NCBI RefSeq assembly: GCF_037969725.1
Contig: NZ_CP150203.1
Coordinates: forward strand, 4,170,001 to 4,234,000
DNA from: Paenibacillus sp. FSL W8-0426
GTDB lineage: Bacteria; Bacillota; Bacilli; Paenibacillales; Paenibacillaceae
DNA: 64,000 bases
Direction: 5' to 3'
Below are positions 56,896 to 64,000 of the stretch, in pieces. The first letter of the stretch is position 1. Each line of letters begins with the position of its first letter. Both the position numbers and the translations under genes were made by a program. The notes beneath the pieces were generated by a model. The model saw only the letters and a program-made list of their open reading frames with translations. It was not told where the DNA came from and ran no database searches.

Positions 56896-57321
56896 ATGAA
56901 TGCGATTGTTAAACTGAATAAGGAACCCCTGATGAGCAAAATGCAGGAATTGTGCACTATACTGCTTCAGGATGAAGGATATCGGGAAATGCGTGCCATG
57001 ATCGACGAATTCGCCGCGGATGAACAAGCGACAGACCAGTACGAACGGTTTATGGAGATGCATCAGGCCATGGAACAAAAAGAAAGCCTGGACATCGAGC
57101 TGCAGGAATCCGAAATCCAGCATTATGAGCAAGCCGAACGCGCGTTGTACGATCATCCGTTAATCCGCCGTTTCCTGTATGCCCAGCGCGAGTTCAGCCA
57201 GCTGCATCAAGAAATCAGTCACTATTTCACCAAATCGGTGGAATTGAACCGCCTGCCGGAGAAGAAAGACCTGCCTAAACAAACATGTGGTTGCGGCGGC
57301 AGCTGTTCCGGTGGTCACTAA
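56896..57321 (+). CDS. YlbF/YmcA-family protein with Cys-rich tail
   Basis: Protein of 141 residues from an ATG after TTAGGAGGTCATATC. Helical YlbF body (~1-115: LCTILLQDEGYREMRAMIDEF, YEQAERALYDHPLIRRFLYA). The C-terminus is TCGCGGSCSGGH, with three Cys and a terminal His. In Bacillus subtilis the YlbF/YmcA/YaaT complex binds iron-sulfur clusters and controls RNase Y; here the Cys tail and Fnr-type promoter suggest an anaerobic or redox role, which is inference. A terminator follows. Confidence 0.85.
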   Translation: MNAIVKLNKEPLMSKMQELCTILLQDEGYREMRAMIDEFAADEQATDQYERFMEMHQAMEQKESLDIELQESEIQHYEQAERALYDHPLIRRFLYAQREFSQLHQEISHYFTKSVELNRLPEKKDLPKQTCGCGGSCSGGH

Positions 57322-57341
57322 TTGATCCGTCCATAATCCAA

Positions 57342-57384
57342 GAGAGTATCCGCCAGATTCCGATCTGAGCAGATACTCTCTTTT
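57342..57384 (+). terminator. Terminator of the ylbF-like gene
   Basis: GAGAGTATC and GATACTCTC form a 9-base stem followed by TTTT, 21 bases after the stop codon. Confidence 0.82.
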
Positions 57385-57442
57385 CATTGGCTTGAGTATG
57401 GAAGCAGTCAACATGGTGAGAGTCTCAAGCCGAGGTCAGTTG

Positions 57443-57458
57443 TGATTAAAATCACCCG
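57443..57458 (+). promoter_or_regulatory. Third Crp/Fnr-type box, with no gene start next to it
   Basis: TGTGATTAAAATCACC, one base off the full palindrome. TATGAT (57479-57484) lies in the right place for a rightward -10. Rightward transcription from here would run antisense to the ywiC-like gene; no start codon is next to it. Confidence 0.5.
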
Positions 57459-57496
57459 GTCTGTCAAACGGACGCGTTATGATAAAATGATGGGCA

Positions 57497-58219
57497 TCAC
57501 AACAGAAGCGCACATGCCACGAACAGGACAGAACCAATGATTTCAATGATGCCGGTCTTCATCGGTCTAAGCGGCTTCCCTGCATACACAAAGGCCCGCA
57601 CAGCCGGAAAAACATAGGCCAAGGCCATCCATGGATATCCGATCGCCACCGGGATGAGCAGCAGCACGACGTGCAGGATTAGGGTTAGCCTGGTCCACCG
57701 CCGATTGGTTCGTTCCCGAAAGACCGATTTCACAAAAAACGTGCTTCCTGTAAAATAGAGAAAGCTGAACAGCATCACGATCGCCATACCGTAATCCCAT
57801 CCACCTGAACCGATGAGATAGGCGGCAGCGCCGCCAAGCGAAAATACGATCATCGCACAAAGGTCGTTTACCAGGGAACGCTCCCTTTTTTGTCGCACAT
57901 GCCAGATGTTTACGACCAGCAATCCACATAATACAGGGGCAAACCAAACCAGCTGCGGCTGCCCGATCAGCGGCGGAATCAGGCAGATCAACGCAGCCGT
58001 GCCGTAGATGGCAGCCCATTTGTACAACCTGTCCCGACCTGCTTTGCGCTTCAGCGATTGAAGCAGCGGATATGCCGTCAAATAAAAGCCGAGCCAGGCC
58101 AAAAATAGCGGAATATGCAGCCATCGCGGGCTGCTGGCAATGACGCCTACCAGAAAGGGCACACTGACCATGGCCCAGCCGCCATGCTCATGCGGAATAA
58201 CCATTTTCATGTTCGTCAC
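57497..58219 (-). CDS. ywiC: YwiC-like family membrane protein
   Basis: Protein of 240 residues with about six to seven membrane segments. The N-terminal motif PHEHGGWAMVSVPFLVG is diagnostic of the YwiC-like family, and AYVFPAVRAFVYAGKPLRPM closes it. YwiC lies in the nar/fnr neighbourhood of B. subtilis, and here it is divergent from the Crp/Fnr gene by 60 bases; its function is unknown. GTG at the first position has AGGAGG 11 bases upstream; the next ATG is three codons on. Confidence 0.85.
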   Translation of the reverse strand: MTNMKMVIPHEHGGWAMVSVPFLVGVIASSPRWLHIPLFLAWLGFYLTAYPLLQSLKRKAGRDRLYKWAAIYGTAALICLIPPLIGQPQLVWFAPVLCGLLVVNIWHVRQKRERSLVNDLCAMIVFSLGGAAAYLIGSGGWDYGMAIVMLFSFLYFTGSTFFVKSVFRERTNRRWTRLTLILHVVLLLIPVAIGYPWMALAYVFPAVRAFVYAGKPLRPMKTGIIEIIGSVLFVACALLL

Positions 58220-58279
58220 GAAGCAACCAGCCTCCTATTCATTCCATAATATCATCTTACAGAGAGGAAGATTTCGAAT

Positions 58280-58984
58280 ATGCGCAGGGAAAACAAAGAT
58301 ACGGCTGCGGAGTTTCTGCAGCAATTCCCCATTTTTCAGGATCTGACTCCCGAAGAATTGAAACAGGTGGAGGACATCGCCATCTCCAGGAAAATGGTCA
58401 AAAAAACGGTCATTTTTACCGAAGGCAGCGAAAAGGAAGCCGTGTTTTTCATTCGCACCGGGATCGTCAAAGCCTATAAAACGGACGAAAACGGACACGA
58501 GCAGATCGTTTCCTTCCTCAAAACGGGCGACATGTTTCCGCATACCGGCTTCTTCAATGCCCATCCATACCCGGCTACGGCCGAAGCCATTACGCCATCC
58601 GAACTGCTCGCCATTCCGGTAAGGCACTTCGAACGCGTAATGTTGAATACGCCGGCCATCGCCATCAAAATCATGCGCGTGCTCGGAGACAAAATCCGCG
58701 AGCTTCAGGACAAGCTGCAAGTCATGTCCGGACAAGACGTGCGCAATCGCGTGCTCTCTTTCCTGCTCATGCTGGCCGAACAGCATGGACAGGCCGACGG
58801 CAGCAAGATCGTCATCAACCTGCCGATGACCCACCAGGAATTCGCCAATTCAATCGGAACGACGCGCGAAACGGCCAATCGGCTGTTGAACCAATTGTCC
58901 AAGGAACAGCTGCTCGATGTGGATCGAAGCCGGATCGTCATTTACGATTTGCCTGCGCTGAAACAGCAGAGGGACACCGTCTGA
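58280..58984 (+). CDS. Crp/Fnr-family regulator without cysteines
   Basis: Protein of 234 residues: cyclic-nucleotide-binding-like sensor domain (~20-145: ISRKMVKKTVIFTEGSEKEA, VSFLKTGDMFPHTGFF), long dimer helix (~130-155) and a winged helix (~165-225) with recognition helix GTTRETANRLLNQL. The R-E-x-x-x-R pattern is the CRP one that reads TGTGA. There is no Cys anywhere, so it cannot hold an iron-sulfur cluster like FnrBs through its own Cys residues; it may bind a small molecule or respond otherwise. Divergent from ywiC. Confidence 0.88.
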   Translation: MRRENKDTAAEFLQQFPIFQDLTPEELKQVEDIAISRKMVKKTVIFTEGSEKEAVFFIRTGIVKAYKTDENGHEQIVSFLKTGDMFPHTGFFNAHPYPATAEAITPSELLAIPVRHFERVMLNTPAIAIKIMRVLGDKIRELQDKLQVMSGQDVRNRVLSFLLMLAEQHGQADGSKIVINLPMTHQEFANSIGTTRETANRLLNQLSKEQLLDVDRSRIVIYDLPALKQQRDTV

Positions 58985-59075
58985 AGCCTCCGCCGCTTTA
59001 CGCCACCCACGTTTGCCCTTCCGAAAACGAAGTTATTTCTGTTCCCGGATCGAAGCCCTACGTTTCGATCGTATG

Positions 59076-59114
59076 AAAAAGACCTTAACATCAGTCGTGG
59101 CGTTAAGGTCTTTT
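59076..59114. terminator. Bidirectional terminator between the Crp/Fnr gene and the nar operon
   Basis: AAAAGACCTTAAC and GTTAAGGTCTTTT form a 13-base stem with A and T runs on the two sides. Confidence 0.87.
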
Positions 59115-59146
59115 GTGTGTCGATGAAGCAGAAGCATGCGATGAAA

Positions 59147-60658
59147 CTACGTTGCCGGGATATCCCGTTTTCCCATGTCGCTGAACATGCCTGCGTAATA
59201 TTTCACTTCGCCCGCTTCGTTGCGGATCGCGGTGATGCTAAGCCATTCCAGGTAGACCTCCCCGTTTTTCTTCCGGTTCCATATCTCCCCTTGCCAGTAC
59301 CCTTTCTGCTTCAGCTCCGACCATAATTTTTCGTAAAACTGCCGATCCTGCTTGCCTGATTTCAGCAGGCTCGGCTTCTGCCCGACGGCTTCTTCCGCAC
59401 TGTAACCCGTCACGGCGGTGAATGCCGGATTCACGGAACGAATGACGCTATGGGTGTCCGTGATCAGAATCGCCTCCACCGTGTTTTCCAGAATGCTGGC
59501 CGACAGCTGCAGCTTCTCCTGGTAGAACATCCAGATTACGAGCACCAGGCTCACCAGCGCGATTTGGGACAACGCCATGAAGCCGATGGCATAATGCCCG
59601 GTCATGCCGTAAAGCATCGTAAGCATCAGCGGCGGGAAGAAGCCGCCCAGACCACCCATCGCGGAGATGATACCATTGGCCACGCCCGGCTGCTTGACGA
59701 AGTAGAGCGGCACCAATTTGAATATCGTGCCGTTGCCCGTCCCGGCGCACAGCGCAACCGTCAGGCAGCCTACGGTGTACATCATGATGGACGGCGCGAA
59801 AGACAGCACGATGGCTGCGATCGTTAATCCGCCGAACACAAACATCAGAATTTTAAACGGATTGAACCGGTCTCCCAGCCAGCCGCCGACAGGGCGCATG
59901 ATGGTGGCAAGCAGGATGAATCCCGCGGTCCGAACGCCTGCGTCCACTTTGTCCATTTGGAAATGGCTGACGAGGAAGTTCGGCAGATACACCGTAAACG
60001 CCACAAACGAACCAAATGTCAAGAAATAGAACAGGCACAGCAGCCACAGCTTGTTGTTACGCGATACTGCCTTGAGCTGCTGCATGAGCGGCACATTGAC
60101 ACGCGTTTCCTTTTTGTCGCCGAGCGCAAAGTTGAGGGCGGCCATGACGACCAGCAAAATGCTGTACAGCAGCACCGTTGTCGACCAGCCGAACTTGTCG
60201 GCAACAAGCGGCGCACCGAATGCGGACAGAGCCGTTCCCAGGTTGCCGATGCCGTAAATGCCGTTCACGAAGCCGTGACGCTCTTTGGGGTAATATTTCG
60301 GGAGCGACGTTACGCCGACAGAGAATACCGCTCCGCCGATGCCGAGAAAAAATCCCCCAATGGCAAGATCCGCAAACGACGTTGCGCGGCTGACCCACCA
60401 CACGGGAGCCAGCAGCAGAATGAAGCTGATCATGAAAATGTTGCGCGCACCGTACCGGTTCGTCCAATAGCCGATCGGAACCCGTGCGATCGAGCCGATC
60501 AAGACCGGAATGGCCGTGGACCATGCCAGCTGGGAAGAAGTCAGCGCAATGTCTTCTTTGATGAACGGCATGAGCGACGACAGGATCACCCATACCATGA
60601 ACCCTAGAATCAAACTGGCCGTTTGCAAGGGCAATTGCACCTTACCTTTGTTTTGCAT
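59147..60658 (-). CDS. narK: NarK nitrate/nitrite transporter with C-terminal PAS domain
   Basis: Protein of 503 residues, about 110 longer than ordinary NarK. The first ~395 residues are an MFS transporter of the nitrate/nitrite porter family (GNLGTALSAFGAP and AGTGNGTIFKLVPLYF signatures, about twelve membrane segments). From about 395, a PAS/PAC domain follows (LENTVEAILITDTHSVIRSV, NPAFTAVTGYSAEE, WNRKKNGEVYLEWLSITAIR, GEVKYYAGMFSDM). No output domain (kinase, GGDEF, HTH) follows, so the PAS may sense redox, light or ligand for transporter control. ATG touches the narI stop; last gene of the nar operon. Confidence 0.9.
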   Translation of the reverse strand: MQNKGKVQLPLQTASLILGFMVWVILSSLMPFIKEDIALTSSQLAWSTAIPVLIGSIARVPIGYWTNRYGARNIFMISFILLLAPVWWVSRATSFADLAIGGFFLGIGGAVFSVGVTSLPKYYPKERHGFVNGIYGIGNLGTALSAFGAPLVADKFGWSTTVLLYSILLVVMAALNFALGDKKETRVNVPLMQQLKAVSRNNKLWLLCLFYFLTFGSFVAFTVYLPNFLVSHFQMDKVDAGVRTAGFILLATIMRPVGGWLGDRFNPFKILMFVFGGLTIAAIVLSFAPSIMMYTVGCLTVALCAGTGNGTIFKLVPLYFVKQPGVANGIISAMGGLGGFFPPLMLTMLYGMTGHYAIGFMALSQIALVSLVLVIWMFYQEKLQLSASILENTVEAILITDTHSVIRSVNPAFTAVTGYSAEEAVGQKPSLLKSGKQDRQFYEKLWSELKQKGYWQGEIWNRKKNGEVYLEWLSITAIRNEAGEVKYYAGMFSDMGKRDIPAT

Positions 60659-61384
60659 TTACATCGCCCTTTCTTTTTTGTGTTCTTGATTCGGGTATAC
60701 CGCCCCGTCCCGTCTGCGATATACGACGTAACTCCGTTTCAGGTAGCCCAAGGGCATGCTGAACATGTGAACGAGACGGGTGAACGGAAACGCGCAGTAC
60801 AATACAAACGTCAGCAAAATATGAATTTTAAAGTTCATCGGCACCGTCTGCATAAGCGTCGGGTCCGGTTGGAATATCATCAGGCCGCGCAGCCACGGAT
60901 TAATCGTGGTCCGGTAATCAAACCCCGTGTGGTTCACCGCATTGGCCGAAGTAGCCAATAGGCCGGAGACGATAACGACGACCAGCGCGATCAACGCAAT
61001 CCAGTCGCCGGCGCTGCTCGTTGCGCGAACCCTGGGCGACGCATAGCGTCGGATCAGCAGCAGAACCACCCCGGCAAAAGCAATGATTCCGGCAGGCATC
61101 CCGCCTGCAATCGCAACGAGGTGGTAGCCCTCGTCACTTAACCCCATCCAGTGGTAAAACTCTACCGGCACCAGCAAACCCGCAATATGACCGCATATAA
61201 CGGCAAAAATTCCGATATGGAAGAGCAGGCTCCCCCAGCGAAGCATGCGTTTCTCCAGCATTTCGCTCGATTTGGACGTCCAGCCGAATGGATTAGTGAC
61301 ATATCTCCAGATCGTGGCCGTAATGCAGAAAATGACCACCATGTAAGGCAGAGCCCCCCATAAAAATAGCTCCAATGTACTCAC
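60659..61384 (-). CDS. narI: Respiratory nitrate reductase gamma subunit
   Basis: Protein of 241 residues with five membrane segments and paired haem-ligating His in the NarI pattern (LLFHIGIFAVICGHIAGLL and MNFKIHILLTFVLYCAFPFTRLVHMFSMPL). Start is GTG overlapping the narJ stop (GTGA), after GGTGGGGTGAAAC; the earlier ATG is within narJ. It anchors NarGH and passes electrons from menaquinol through two b haems. Confidence 0.93.
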   Translation of the reverse strand: MSTLELFLWGALPYMVVIFCITATIWRYVTNPFGWTSKSSEMLEKRMLRWGSLLFHIGIFAVICGHIAGLLVPVEFYHWMGLSDEGYHLVAIAGGMPAGIIAFAGVVLLLIRRYASPRVRATSSAGDWIALIALVVVIVSGLLATSANAVNHTGFDYRTTINPWLRGLMIFQPDPTLMQTVPMNFKIHILLTFVLYCAFPFTRLVHMFSMPLGYLKRSYVVYRRRDGAVYPNQEHKKERAM

Positions 61385-62016
61385 CGTTTCACCCCACCTG
61401 TCCATAATCCGTTCTGCGAGCCGACGTCGGCGCTTGCCTCCACGGCTGCATCGTTATCCGCCTCGGGAAGCACCCGAAGCAGCAATTCAAGCAGCGGCGC
61501 GTATGGCGTCGTTAGCCTGGACAGGCTTTCCGCCATTGCCGTCAGCGCTTTGCGGTACACGGAGATTACGCCAAGCGCCTCTTCCTCGGAAGCTTCAGCC
61601 GCAAATTCAAGCACCATCGGCAAATAATCCGGCAATTCGCTGCCTTCCATATAGAAACCTGCAGCCTCGTATCTGCGCTTGAGTTCGATCAACGCAGGCC
61701 CACGGTCGCGTTCATCCCCGTACACGGCATAGGTCAAGTACAAGTTCGACTTTTTGTCAAAATCGAATGTGCGCACGTATTCGTCCTGCCAGCGGATCGC
61801 ATCCGCCTCCTCCGCTTGTCTGGAGAACGCTCCCAGTACCTCCTGGGCCTCGCCATCTGTAAGGGAGCCTGCAGCTTCGCGGAAGCCCTGCAATCCTGCA
61901 CGCCATTCGGCATCCGGATACTGGAGCAAATACGAGAGGAGCTTACACACCATTCTCGCTGCATCCCAATCATGAACAAGGGTCGTGCCAGCTCCCTCAT
62001 TGACATCGGTTGTCAT
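61381..62016 (-). CDS. narJ: Nitrate reductase assembly chaperone
   Basis: Protein of 211 residues, helical, TorD/NarJ-like: CKLLSYLLQYPDAEW, YVRTFDFDKKSNLYLTYAVY and GDERDRGPALIELKRRYEAAG match the conserved NarJ core (xxxDxxxxxxLYLTxxxxGD-R-RG). It binds NarG for molybdenum cofactor insertion. It lies between narH and narI and overlaps the narI start by 4 bases. Confidence 0.92.
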   Translation of the reverse strand: MTTDVNEGAGTTLVHDWDAARMVCKLLSYLLQYPDAEWRAGLQGFREAAGSLTDGEAQEVLGAFSRQAEEADAIRWQDEYVRTFDFDKKSNLYLTYAVYGDERDRGPALIELKRRYEAAGFYMEGSELPDYLPMVLEFAAEASEEEALGVISVYRKALTAMAESLSRLTTPYAPLLELLLRVLPEADNDAAVEASADVGSQNGLWTGGVKR

Positions 62017-62036
62017 CGTTGCTGCCTCCTTTCACA

Positions 62037-63506
62037 TCAAAATACACCGCAGGAACCCGGACCGCCGGCAAAGCTCAATCCGCAGCTGCCCTGCTCGCTG
62101 AACAAATCCTCCACTTCCTCACGGTGGGCCGGCGGGATGACGAAGCGGTCGTTGTACTTCGCAATCGCGAGCAGCCGGTACATGTCTTCAACCTCCTGCG
62201 CATCCATACCCACGCTGTTCAGCAGGGACGGCTCGCTTGGTTTTCCGGTCTGCTGGTTGCGCATGTGAATGCGCATGACGGCCATTTTGCGCAATACGGC
62301 GCGGATGCGGGTCGTATCTCCGGCGGTCAGCAGGTTGGCCAGGTATTCGACCGGAATGCGCATATTGTCGATCGCCGGGAAAATGTCGTTCGCCTCCAGC
62401 GAACTGCCCTGGCCTTCGATCCGGTTCGTGATCGGGCTAAGCGGCGGAATGTACCATACCATCGGCAGTGTCCGGTATTCCGGGTGAAGCGGGAGCGCAA
62501 TGCCCCAATCGACGACCATTTTATAGATCGGCGACTGCTGGGCTGCAGTGATCCAATCCTCCAGAATGCCGGAATTACGTGCTTCCCGAATGACTTCCGG
62601 ATCGTTCGGATCGAGGAAAATGCCCATCTGCGATTCGTACAGATCCTGTTCGTTATCGGCTGAAGCCGCCGCTTCCACACGATCCGCATCGTACAGCATC
62701 AGGCCGATATAACGGATGCGGCCGACGCATGTTTCCGAACAGATCGTCGGCAATCCGGCTTCGATCCGCGGGAAACAGAGCGTGCATTTCTCGGCTTTGT
62801 TCGTTTGCCAGTTGAAGTACACCTTTTTGTACGGACAGCTGGAGACGCAGAAACGCCATGCCCGGCAGGCATTCTGATCCACGAGCACGATGCCGTCTTC
62901 CTCCCGTTTGTACATCGCGCCCGATGGGCAGGAAGAGACGCAGGCCGGGTTCAGGCAGTGCTCGCAGATGCGGGGCAGGTACATCATGAATACCTGCTCG
63001 AAGTCCATTTTGATCGAATCTTCAATGCCTTTCATATTCGGATCTTCCAGCCCGGTAACGTGGGCGCCCGCCAGGTCGTCTTCCCAGTTGGGACCCCATT
63101 CGAGCTCCATGTATTTGCCCGTAATCTGGGATTTCGGTCTCGCGACGGGCTGGTGTTTTTTCTCCGGACTGTTCGTCAACTTCTCGTATTCGTAGTTCCA
63201 CGGCTCGTAATAATCGTCGATGGTCGGCTGGTCGGGATTGTGGAAAATGTTGAGCAGCCGTTTGGCGCGAGCGCCGGACTTCAGCTCCAGCTTGCCGTTT
63301 TTCATTTCCCAACCGCCGTTGTAACGTTCCTGATCCTCCCATTGCTTCGGATAACCGATGCCCGGTTTCGTTTCGACGTTATTCCAGTACATGTACTCGG
63401 CGCCCGGCCGGTTCGTCCACGTGTTTTTGCACGTTACGCTGCACGTGTGGCAACCGATGCATTTATCCAGGTTCATGACCATGCTGACTTGTGCTTTAAT
63501 CTTCAA
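62037..63506 (-). CDS. narH: Respiratory nitrate reductase beta subunit
   Basis: Protein of 489 residues. Cys clusters: CIGCHTCSVTCKNTW near the N-terminus, CEHCLNPACVSSCPSGA, CRAWRFCVSSCPYKKVY and CTLCFPRIEAGLPTICSETCVG. In the third group Trp replaces a Cys (CxxW), as expected for the [3Fe-4S] centre. It moves electrons from NarI to NarG through four clusters. It begins 11 bases before the narG stop codon (overlap), so narGH translation is coupled. Confidence 0.96.
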   Translation of the reverse strand: MKIKAQVSMVMNLDKCIGCHTCSVTCKNTWTNRPGAEYMYWNNVETKPGIGYPKQWEDQERYNGGWEMKNGKLELKSGARAKRLLNIFHNPDQPTIDDYYEPWNYEYEKLTNSPEKKHQPVARPKSQITGKYMELEWGPNWEDDLAGAHVTGLEDPNMKGIEDSIKMDFEQVFMMYLPRICEHCLNPACVSSCPSGAMYKREEDGIVLVDQNACRAWRFCVSSCPYKKVYFNWQTNKAEKCTLCFPRIEAGLPTICSETCVGRIRYIGLMLYDADRVEAAASADNEQDLYESQMGIFLDPNDPEVIREARNSGILEDWITAAQQSPIYKMVVDWGIALPLHPEYRTLPMVWYIPPLSPITNRIEGQGSSLEANDIFPAIDNMRIPVEYLANLLTAGDTTRIRAVLRKMAVMRIHMRNQQTGKPSEPSLLNSVGMDAQEVEDMYRLLAIAKYNDRFVIPPAHREEVEDLFSEQGSCGLSFAGGPGSCGVF

Positions 63507-64000
63507 GCCAATCCACCTCCTGCAGTTTTCTGATGATGACGTTCAGGTCACGCTGATTTCCTGTCGGGCCGTAGTAGTTGAATCCATAGCTCAATTGGGC
63601 ATAACCGCCGATCATGTGCGTCGGTTTCACGTGAATGCGGGTCGGACTGTTGTGCGTGCCTCCGCGCGTTTGCGATATTTTGGTGCCCGGCACGTTGATG
63701 TGGCGGTCCTGGGCATGGTACATGAAGGCTACCCCGCGCGGGATGCGGTGCGTGACGACGGCACGCGCCACAACGACCCCGTTGCGGTTGAAGCATTCGA
63801 TCCAGTCATTATCGGCGAGGCCGGCTTCTGCAGCATCCTCATGGTTCATCCAGATCGTGGGCCCGCCCCGGAACAACGTCAACATCGGTTGGGCATCGTA
63901 GTACATGCTGTGAATCGACCACTTGTTATGCGGCGTCATATAGTTGAGCACGATTTCTTTGCCGCCTTCGACCGGACGTTTGCTGTTCGGATGAAACGGC
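63496..64000 (-). CDS. narG: Respiratory nitrate reductase alpha subunit, C-terminal part (runs off the right edge)
   Basis: The frame is open to the window edge, and the visible ~168 residues are the molybdopterin-oxidoreductase C-terminal domain: NYMTPHNKWSIHSMYYDAQP, WMNHEDAAEAGLADNDWIEC and FMYHAQDRHINVPGTKISQT followed by RGGTHNSPTRIHVKPTHMIGGYAQLSYGFNYYG. The catalytic N-terminal part lies beyond the window. First gene of the narGHJI-narK operon. Confidence 0.96.
   Translation of the reverse strand, partial: PFHPNSKRPVEGGKEIVLNYMTPHNKWSIHSMYYDAQPMLTLFRGGPTIWMNHEDAAEAGLADNDWIECFNRNGVVVARAVVTHRIPRGVAFMYHAQDRHINVPGTKISQTRGGTHNSPTRIHVKPTHMIGGYAQLSYGFNYYGPTGNQRDLNVIIRKLQEVDWLED

Overview
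The window looks like a chromosomal segment of a Paenibacillus-like member of the Bacillales. The evidence is strong Gram-positive Shine-Dalgarno sequences, YesM/YesN-type two-component systems beside LplA/LplB-type sugar ABC genes, LicT/RAT antitermination, an ECF41 sigma factor, a YlbF-family gene, and a nar/fnr/ywiC neighbourhood resembling that of Bacillus. Genus is inferred from gene content and style; no rRNA or other marker is present. I saw no tRNA, rRNA, CRISPR array, insertion sequence or prophage.

Positions 1-36942 are mainly carbohydrate uptake and plant-glycoside breakdown. An ABC transporter operon (two permeases, lipoprotein, start of a secreted protein) lies divergent from a YesM/YesN pair. 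Next come a YjfB-like protein, a VanS/VanR-like two-component system beside a membrane-anchored serine hydrolase, and a GNAT acetyltransferase. Two complete beta-glucoside PTS systems follow (antiterminator, EIIBCA, 6-phospho-beta-glucosidase), each with RAT/terminator leaders. Interspersed are two GH78 alpha-L-rhamnosidases, a third GH1 beta-glucosidase with a GPH-family symporter, and two AraC regulators. A P-loop kinase-like protein, an acyltransferase, a HAD nucleotidase and a membrane metallophosphoesterase complete this part. Together the genes could remove rhamnose and glucose from rhamnosyl-glucoside plant compounds.

Positions 37104-41868 hold oxidative pentose phosphate genes (zwf, small transaldolase, gnd) divergent from a LysR regulator. 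Positions 41957-49072 hold a cupin protein, an ankyrin-repeat protein, two beta-lactamase-fold hydrolases, a DUF1361 membrane protein, a frameshifted gene remnant, and an ECF41 sigma factor with its AhpD-like partner and a good ECF41-type promoter.

Positions 49179-55410 form a co-directional block of eight genes: leucine-rich repeat, two SUKH/SMI1-KNR4 proteins, a beta-propeller-like protein, a zinc-ribbon protein and unknown proteins. It resembles an immunity (polyimmunity) locus without an evident toxin.

Positions 55657-64000 are a nitrate/nitrite respiration region: a NirK-like copper nitrite reductase, a Cys-tailed YlbF-family protein, YwiC, a cysteine-free Crp/Fnr regulator, and an operon of narG (partial), narH, narJ, narI and a NarK transporter fused to a C-terminal PAS domain. 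Three TGTGA-N6-TCACA-type boxes in this region point to control by the local Crp/Fnr protein.

A dispersed structured repeat occurs upstream of the serine hydrolase (9414-9538) and of the zinc-ribbon gene (55431-55502), with a collapsed version at 53505-53550.
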